A stretch of 64,000 nucleotides of DNA from Candidatus Saccharibacteria bacterium CG2_30_41_52 (lineage in GTDB: Bacteria; Patescibacteriota; Saccharimonadia; Saccharimonadales; Saccharimonadaceae). The position numbers and the translations under genes were made by a program. The stretch covers positions 1-64,000 of the forward strand of contig MNZN01000003.1 of the NCBI GenBank assembly GCA_001873625.1, written 5' to 3'. Position 1 is the first letter of the stretch, and every line of letters begins with the position of its first letter. Under the pieces are notes generated by a model. The model did not search any database. It saw nothing but the letters and a program-made list of their open reading frames with translations, and was not told the origin of the DNA. Positions 58,872 to 64,000 of this stretch are shown piece by piece.

Positions 58872-59156
58872 ATGAAGAATTTTTCTTTCGCACACCTATT
58901 AGCCCCAGTCGTATCAACGCTAAAAAAATTGAGTTTAGTTATATTTATAATTGTTATTGCCGGCGGATTAGTCTATGCAATAATGACAATCAGCAGTATA
59001 TTGACCCAACCGCCCAGTGATAGTTCGAAAAAATCTACTAACAGCGCCTCAATTGATCAGGCAACAGTAAATCGTCTCAACAGATACAAAACAAGCGACG
59101 TTAATTCGACCAATCAATCATTGCCATCAGGCAGGATTAACCCTTTCTCTGAATAG
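58872..59156 (+). CDS. Small membrane protein in the pil operon (PilP position)
   Basis: 94 aa: one helix (LSLVIFIIVIAGGLVYAIMTI) and a polar Ser/Asn-rich outer tail ending in SGRINPFSE. The position and the INPF.. ending resemble a truncated PilP-type partner of PilO ('R.PF' motif), but homology is not clear. There is no outer membrane to bridge in this group, so PilP's usual secretin-linked role would not apply. Confidence 0.65.
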   Translation: MKNFSFAHLLAPVVSTLKKLSLVIFIIVIAGGLVYAIMTISSILTQPPSDSSKKSTNSASIDQATVNRLNRYKTSDVNSTNQSLPSGRINPFSE

Positions 59157-59191
59157 TTGGCGGTACGGCCAAAAACGCTTATACTAATAGT

Positions 59192-59764
59192 ATGTTATTA
59201 CCTGGATCAAGATTAATCGGAACTCCTATTATGGGCCTCCAGACAGGCACTCAATTAGCAGTTACAAAATCCCCCGTTATCGATCCAAGTAATTTAAAAA
59301 TTATTGCCTATGAAGTAGATGGGCCACTACTTGCCGAGAGGCCTTCTTTTATACGTATAGCCGACGTACGCGAGCTTGGTGATGTGGGTATGATAATTGA
59401 TAGCAACGATGAGTTTATTGGCCTAGACGACGTCATAGCTATTAAAAAGATACATGATTTAGGTTTTCTACTGATTGGTTTAAACGTTATAGACGAAACT
59501 AAACGTAAATTAGGAAAAGTCGATGGCTACAGCGTCGACACCGATAGCTTTATCGTTCAACAGCTAAAAGTAAAACGCGGTATTATCAAGAGTATGTCCG
59601 ACACCGAACTGCTAATCCACCGTTCACAAATTGTTGAAATAAACGACCAGACAATAATCGTCCGAACAGCTGCTAAAAAATTATTACCAATAACCAAATC
59701 GAATCAAATGACATATTTGAACCCATTCAGGTCTAACACCCCCCAAATAAACAAAGATTTGTAA
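59192..59764 (+). CDS. PRC-barrel domain protein
   Basis: 190 aa, two PRC-barrel-like units: IGTPIMGLQTGTQLA..VIDPSNLKIIAYEVDG and VIDETKRKLGKVDGYSVDTDSF. PRC barrels are found in RimM, photosynthetic reaction centres and many small regulators and usually mediate binding. A TATACT box lies 9 nt before the ATG, so it has its own almost leaderless transcript. Exact role unknown. Confidence 0.82.
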   Translation: MLLPGSRLIGTPIMGLQTGTQLAVTKSPVIDPSNLKIIAYEVDGPLLAERPSFIRIADVRELGDVGMIIDSNDEFIGLDDVIAIKKIHDLGFLLIGLNVIDETKRKLGKVDGYSVDTDSFIVQQLKVKRGIIKSMSDTELLIHRSQIVEINDQTIIVRTAAKKLLPITKSNQMTYLNPFRSNTPQINKDL

Positions 59765-59773
59765 AAAATCAAT

Positions 59774-60418
59774 CTATTCTTCGATCGAGTTATTATTAAG
59801 GGCTTTTTTAATTTCGTCATAGCCGAACCCTAGCCGCGCCAAATACATCATCAATTTTTGATCATCTGGATATCGATTACGTTTCTTTGCGATGATTTTT
59901 TGTATTTCATCATCATTATTGCGACCAGATTCAGACAAAGCTTGTTCGATAATATCTATGCTGACACCTTTGGTGCGTAGTTCGGACACTAATTTTCTAT
60001 GGCTAGCGCCTTTGGATAATGACCGATTTTCAGCCCAAAACCGAGCAAACTTTATATCATCAACGTAGCCTTTTTCTACTAAACGCTCTAGTACGCGCGT
60101 AGCAATTTCTGGCGCAACACCGGGTTTAACATCACCAGTCTTTAGTTTAGTTGGACAAGTCTTGCGATATAAATAATCCTTAACTTCACGCTCACTATGT
60201 GGTCTCATTAAACTATATTCAAGTGCTCGCCCATATAATTTACCAAATTGACTTTCAGTCTCGAATAACAATAGTTGAGACTCGTCATAATCACGACCTA
60301 CTTTTAGACCTATTTCTCCAACTTGAAACACATCCAAACTAAACCTATATTTTCCATCAACCAAAACATTCACACGATTTTTATCGCGTGCCTGAATGTT
60401 TATAGCTGTTATCTTCAT
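59774..60418 (-). CDS. recX: Regulatory protein RecX
   Basis: 214 aa. RecX three-helix repeats: ALEYSLMRPHSEREVKDYLYRK, VLERLVEKGYVDDIKFARFWAENR and KGASHRKLVSELRTKGV. It binds RecA filaments and blocks or trims them. It follows recA with 15-nt spacing. Confidence 0.92.
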   Translation of the reverse strand: MKITAINIQARDKNRVNVLVDGKYRFSLDVFQVGEIGLKVGRDYDESQLLLFETESQFGKLYGRALEYSLMRPHSEREVKDYLYRKTCPTKLKTGDVKPGVAPEIATRVLERLVEKGYVDDIKFARFWAENRSLSKGASHRKLVSELRTKGVSIDIIEQALSESGRNNDDEIQKIIAKKRNRYPDDQKLMMYLARLGFGYDEIKKALNNNSIEE

Positions 60419-60433
60419 AGGTAAAATTACCTA

Positions 60434-61477
60434 CTAGATTGCGGATTCTGCAGCTACTTTTGCACGAACCTTTTTCTCAATCTCAACCAATATTTTTGGG
60501 TTTTCTTTTAGGTATTCTTTGCTAGCTTCGCGGCCTTGGCCGATTTTAGCATCGGCATAGTCAAACCATGCACCTGATTTTCCAACAATATTATGTAGTA
60601 CTGCTAAGTCCAAAACGTCACCGGTCTTACTAATACCTTCGTTATACATAATGTCGAATTCTGCAATCCTAAACGGTGGAGCAATCTTGTTTTTAACAAT
60701 TTTTACTTTTGTTCTATTGCCAATAATCTCTTCACCAGCTTTGATTTGACCAGTTCGACGAATATCAATTCGGATAGATGCATAAAACTTCAGAGCGTTA
60801 CCGCCAGTTGTGGTTTCTGGATTACCAAACATCACACCAATCTTCATACGAATCTGGTTAATAAAGATAACAGTAGTCTTGCTCTTGCTTATAATTCCAG
60901 TAAGTTTACGGAGTGCCTGGCTCATTAATCGAGCTTGGAGTCCCATGTGACTATCGCCCATATCCCCATCAATTTCAGCTTGTGGGACTAAGGCCGCGAC
61001 TGAGTCAATAACGACAATATCAACTGCATTAGAACGTACTAACGTTTCAGCAATATCAAGTGCCTGTTCGCCATTATCCGGTTGAGAAACTAATAGATTG
61101 TCAGTATCAACACCTAATTTTCGGGCATATGCAGGATCAAGCGCATGTTCAGCATCAATAAATGCTGCTGTACCACCATTACGTTGAATCTCGGCAATTG
61201 CATGAAGAGCTAGTGTAGTCTTACCAGACGATTCTGGTCCAAAAATCTCGATAATTCGGCCTTTAGGGTATCCGCCACCCAGTGCCAAATCTAGTGATAA
61301 CGCACCACTACTAACCAGTTCAACATCAACGGTTTTAGTATCACCAAGTCGACGAATAGCACCGTCCCCAAATTGCTTATTAATCTGTTCTTGCGCCAAT
61401 CCAAGGGCTTTTAGTTTGCCTTCAGTAGCTGTAGGTTTTTCACCCATTTCTGCCCGTTCTGCCTTTTTTGCTGCCAT
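60434..61477 (-). CDS. recA: Recombinase RecA
   Basis: 347 aa. Walker [50 protein letters not shown]1/L2 loops ([45 protein letters not shown]). The N-terminus is extended by about 25 residues ([20 protein letters not shown]). Strand exchange in homologous recombination and the SOS response. Cotranscribed with recX. Confidence 0.98.
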   Translation of the reverse strand: MAAKKAERAEMGEKPTATEGKLKALGLAQEQINKQFGDGAIRRLGDTKTVDVELVSSGALSLDLALGGGYPKGRIIEIFGPESSGKTTLALHAIAEIQRNGGTAAFIDAEHALDPAYARKLGVDTDNLLVSQPDNGEQALDIAETLVRSNAVDIVVIDSVAALVPQAEIDGDMGDSHMGLQARLMSQALRKLTGIISKSKTTVIFINQIRMKIGVMFGNPETTTGGNALKFYASIRIDIRRTGQIKAGEEIIGNRTKVKIVKNKIAPPFRIAEFDIMYNEGISKTGDVLDLAVLHNIVGKSGAWFDYADAKIGQGREASKEYLKENPKILVEIEKKVRAKVAAESAI

Positions 61478-61516
61478 ATACTCCCTCTTTCCTATTTACT
61501 TTAATTATACTTTATT

Positions 61517-61525
61517 TGCTATAAT
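61517..61525 (+). promoter_or_regulatory. Extended -10 of the 61.5-kb prepilin
   Basis: TGCTATAAT ending 7 nt before ATG 61533. The track start (61416) lies upstream of it and inside the divergent recA gene. Confidence 0.75.
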
Positions 61526-61532
61526 ATATCTA

Positions 61533-61928
61533 ATGAACAAGAACCCGCATGGATTTACAGTTATCGAAATAATGTTTGTTGCCATATTAATTGGCATATC
61601 CAGTGTTATATTTTTCATCCAAAAACATAACATCGAAATGGTTGCTAGTGACGCCCAAGCAAAAACGTCAATCAATTCTATGTATTACGGACTAGAAGAA
61701 GTTTTTTATACTGCAAATAAATATTATCCTCAAACAATCAGCAGCGATAACCTAAAGTCAGTTGACCCGGTCTTATTCGACGATCCAAACGGAGTCAAAA
61801 TAAATACAGCTGACAGTTTGTACAGTTACAAACCAACCAACTGCGTTAATAACAAATGCAAAAGCTACACACTTGAGGCTACTCTTCAAAATGAAGACGC
61901 CTACATTAAAACTAACCGCAACAACTAG
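61533..61928 (+). CDS. Prepilin-like protein
   Basis: About 131 aa from ATG 61533. Leader MNKNPHG, then FTVIEIMFVAILIGISSVIFF with Glu5, then TSINSMYYGLEEVFYTANKYYPQTI and a Cys pair (TNCVNNKCKSY). The short, polar body fits a minor pilin. It is unlinked to the pilin clusters. Its stop overlaps the convergent PH-domain gene by 4 nt. Confidence 0.87.
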   Translation: MNKNPHGFTVIEIMFVAILIGISSVIFFIQKHNIEMVASDAQAKTSINSMYYGLEEVFYTANKYYPQTISSDNLKSVDPVLFDDPNGVKINTADSLYSYKPTNCVNNKCKSYTLEATLQNEDAYIKTNRNN

Positions 61929-62668
61929 ACTATTGCGCGACCGTTTTTGAACGATTCAACTGCATTTTTCAGTGTCGCAATAACTTCTTTGGGATTAGCG
62001 ACAAATTTAAATCGATATACCGTTCCTTCGCCTTCTGTACTCAGGCGAATCATGCCAAAGTTAAACATATGCTCGATTATACCTCTTTGCGAATAGCTTA
62101 CATCTTCAATATCAATCAGACTGACCATTTTCTCTTTTTTAGAGAAAACTCCTGTCTGAATTACTTGAATAATACTCTCATTAGTCAAAAATAATTTATT
62201 ATTCGTATAAACGCTATATGCAGTATAAGTACCTAACATAACAAAGCCTGAAAATACCAAAACTGGCAAAAGTATTATTGATGAATCAACAGTGCCTGCG
62301 GGTAGATCTAATGATTGAAGAATAAAATCAAAGTTGAATAGCATTGTGAACGCCAACGAAATCAAGAATACACCCATAACAATTGGCAATAAAAGTCCAA
62401 CCGGGTGGCGACTGACGACACTAATAATGTATTCTCCACTGTTTAAATCACACTCAGGCCAGGTTTTTTTAGATTCTTCGTGTTTTAATTCGGTTTCTTC
62501 ACTAATAATTTGCTTCTCTGGTTCAGACGGCCTTATTAAATGAACACCTTGAGTTGTGGTGCCTGATGGAACTTGTTCTACAGATGGATGCGCGTATAAA
62601 GGACGCCCATCTACATCGTATGCAACTGGTTTATTGCAATCTGGTTGCGATGATGATTTTATACTCAT
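61925..62668 (-). CDS. Membrane protein with bacterial PH domain
   Basis: The track start (62725) is upstream of a minus-strand TATAAT; ATG 62668 (MSIKSSSQPD) is preferred, about 247 aa. A disordered N-terminus with VDGRPLYAHP, two helices (PVGLLLPIVMGVFLISLAFTM, SSIILLPVLVFSGFVMLGTY), and a bPH2-like C-terminal domain (LFLTNESIIQVIQTGVFSKKEKMVSLIDIEDV, FGMIRLSTEGEGTVYRFKFVANP). Function unknown. It sits between a prepilin and ruvB. Confidence 0.8.
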   Translation of the reverse strand: MSIKSSSQPDCNKPVAYDVDGRPLYAHPSVEQVPSGTTTQGVHLIRPSEPEKQIISEETELKHEESKKTWPECDLNSGEYIISVVSRHPVGLLLPIVMGVFLISLAFTMLFNFDFILQSLDLPAGTVDSSIILLPVLVFSGFVMLGTYTAYSVYTNNKLFLTNESIIQVIQTGVFSKKEKMVSLIDIEDVSYSQRGIIEHMFNFGMIRLSTEGEGTVYRFKFVANPKEVIATLKNAVESFKNGRAIV

Positions 62669-62675
62669 GAGTATA

Positions 62676-63710
62676 TTATACCAATTTTTGTTGATTTTCA
62701 GCTTCGACTTTAAATCGGCCAACATGTTTGAATGCTTTTGTAGTTACGCGTCGTCCGCGAGGCGTTCTTTCGATAAAACCAATCTGCAGTAAATATGGTT
62801 CATAAAAATCTTCAATCGTTGTAGCTTCATCGCCCGTTAACGCCGCAATCGTATTAAGTCCGACTGGGTTATCGCCATAATTATCAATAATGCTCGTAAT
62901 TAAGTTTCTATCACCTGGATCAAGCCCTAATGTATCAATTTCCAGTAAAACTAAGGCCGCTTCGGCAGTAGGGATATCAATAATACCATCACCGTTAACA
63001 TCGGCGTAATCACGCACTCTTTTAAGTAATCGATTAGCAATACGTGGGGTTAATCGAGCTCGTGTTGACAGTAATTGCGCCGCACCAGGCTGTATTTTGC
63101 TGCCTAATATATTAGCGGCTCGAATAATAATATTTGTTATTTCGTCCGGCTTATAAAATTCTAATCGGTGAATCAATCCAAAACGATCACGAAGCGGAGC
63201 CGACAAAGCACCAGTTCTGGTAGTTGCACCAATTACCGTAAACTTTGGCAAATCCAAACGAACACTACGCGCTGCCGGACCTTTACCGATCATAATATCC
63301 AATTTGAAATCTTCCATTGCGCTATACAAAACTTCTTCAACAGTGCGACCTAGACGATGAATCTCATCAATGAATAATATATCGCCATCAGTCAAATTAG
63401 TTAATATACTAGCCAAATCCCCCGCGCGTTCAATCGCTGGACCGCTAGTGACGCGAATATTCGTACCCATTTCATTAGCTATAACCGTTGCCATTGTAGT
63501 TTTACCTAGCCCTGGAGGACCATATAGTAAAACGTGATCAATAGGTTCGCCACGTTTTTTTGACGCCTCGATTGCTAATTTCAGATTGTTTTTTAATCGA
63601 TCTTGTCCAATATATTCGTCAAAAGATTTTGGACGCAATGTAACTTCAATTCGCTTTTCGTCCGCGTCGTCATCATGAATACTGGCGTCGATTATTCGTT
63701 CAATCGCCAT
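62676..63710 (-). CDS. ruvB: Holliday junction branch-migration ATPase RuvB
   Basis: 344 aa. [19 protein letters not shown], Walker [13 protein letters not shown], Walker [31 protein letters not shown] and the C-terminal winged helix ([13 protein letters not shown]). Hexameric motor that moves Holliday junctions with RuvA. The start overlaps ruvA's stop by one base. Confidence 0.97.
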   Translation of the reverse strand: MAIERIIDASIHDDDADEKRIEVTLRPKSFDEYIGQDRLKNNLKLAIEASKKRGEPIDHVLLYGPPGLGKTTMATVIANEMGTNIRVTSGPAIERAGDLASILTNLTDGDILFIDEIHRLGRTVEEVLYSAMEDFKLDIMIGKGPAARSVRLDLPKFTVIGATTRTGALSAPLRDRFGLIHRLEFYKPDEITNIIIRAANILGSKIQPGAAQLLSTRARLTPRIANRLLKRVRDYADVNGDGIIDIPTAEAALVLLEIDTLGLDPGDRNLITSIIDNYGDNPVGLNTIAALTGDEATTIEDFYEPYLLQIGFIERTPRGRRVTTKAFKHVGRFKVEAENQQKLV

Positions 63711-64000
63711 TAGCTTTTACTCCTAAGCGACATCGTAACACGTTCAGCCGTTGAAAGTTCAGTCGAAATACCTTCTAATGCTTTTGTTGCATCATTGAGA
63801 TTATAGCCAAGCGCCATCAAAGCTTCTAATGCTTCGTCGCCGCTATGTATAACACTAGAAGTTCCTAATCCTTTTACATTGGTTCGAATCGCATGACCAA
63901 CCTTGTCCGACAAATCAACCACTACGCGCTCGGCCGTCTTTTTACCTACGCCACTGGCGCGCGTTATAAATACAGCATCACTGTTAGCGATAGCATTACG
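63710..64000 (-). CDS. ruvA: Holliday junction DNA-binding protein RuvA (5' end outside window)
   Basis: The frame is open to the end of the window, so the 70-aa track ORF is only the end of the gene. The visible 96 residues contain the second helix-hairpin-helix ([20 protein letters not shown]) and the RuvB-binding domain III ([20 protein letters not shown]). RuvA tetramers hold the junction for RuvB. Confidence 0.95.
   Translation of the reverse strand, partial: RNAIANSDAVFITRASGVGKKTAERVVVDLSDKVGHAIRTNVKGLGTSSVIHSGDEALEALMALGYNLNDATKALEGISTELSTAERVTMSLRSKS

Noticed and set aside
61416-61532. N-terminal extension of the prepilin at 61.5 kb
   Set aside because: It lies inside the opposite-strand recA gene and before the TATAAT box; ATG 61533 gives a proper prepilin leader.
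1-64000. Alternative genetic code (UGA read as Gly, as in some CPR groups)
   Set aside because: All conserved genes end at normal stops and contain no internal TGA at Gly positions.

Overview
Organism. The window (about 40% GC, standard genetic code) looks like a chromosome segment of a Candidatus Saccharibacteria (TM7)-type CPR bacterium. This is an inference from gene content: a type IV pilus scattered over several loci, peptidoglycan genes with Gram-positive features (HTH-MurA fusion, MurB, MurT/GatD, LD-carboxypeptidase, an LPHTG surface protein), a phosphoketolase, very short spacers, and many start codons lying only a few bases behind a TGCTATAAT-type -10 box. No CRISPR array, rRNA, transposase or prophage was seen.

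Layout. 0-2 kb: two prepilin genes, one fused to a phage tail-collar-like domain. 2-8.3 kb: rsmA, a DUF348/G5/lysozyme-like wall protein, uvrD/pcrA, a Pro/Ala-rich tail-anchored protein, tpiA. 8.4-13.9 kb: tRNA-Glu, then a cluster of surface or membrane proteins sharing a C-terminal tail, with structured leaders, ending in an LPHTG protein. 13.9-19 kb: histidine kinase, response regulator, folD, xfp. 19-25 kb: nucleoside phosphorylase, a membrane protein, S66 peptidase, alpha/beta hydrolase, tRNA-Lys, tRNA-Arg(TCG), murB. 25-29.8 kb: five pilin-like genes, two carrying phage-tail-fibre-like domains. 29.8-43 kb: glyA, HTH-murA, four tRNAs, cupin, GIY-YIG ORF, membrane AAA+ protein, murT-gatD, GT39-like transferase. 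43-50 kb: small secreted protein, membrane protein and ECF sigma operon; ABC-2 transporter; PAP2 protein; P-type ATPase with an apparent frameshift; galT. 50-64 kb: rny, a 645-bp structured intergenic region, tsaB-tsaE, pilBC-pilMNO, recA-recX, a prepilin, a PH-domain protein, ruvB-ruvA.

Main discovery candidate. Six of the seven tRNA genes (Glu, Lys, His, Gly, Arg-TCT, Pro) are accompanied by an extra tRNA-derived locus. Five loci share the same plan downstream of the tRNA: an encoded CCA, a terminator hairpin whose arms start at that CCA, an antisense copy of the tRNA's own 3' part, then a second sense copy of the T-arm interrupted in its loop by an insert. Four loci share one conserved inserted module (GAG, a hairpin, CGCAAGG, a GCGGGG-type run, GTGAC[CT]). 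Arg-TCT also has a truncated 5' copy and a GIY-YIG ORF whose stop codon lies in the tRNA anticodon loop. Glu carries the module upstream, in a D-arm copy. I know of no named family for this.

How the genes fit together. Pilus motor and assembly genes (53.6-59 kb) serve prepilins at 0-2, 25-30 and 61.5 kb; the phage-fibre-like domains on minor pilins suggest a host-attachment role. MurA, MurB and MurT/GatD supply a modified peptidoglycan. RecA/RecX, RuvAB, UvrD and RNase Y cover repair and RNA turnover.
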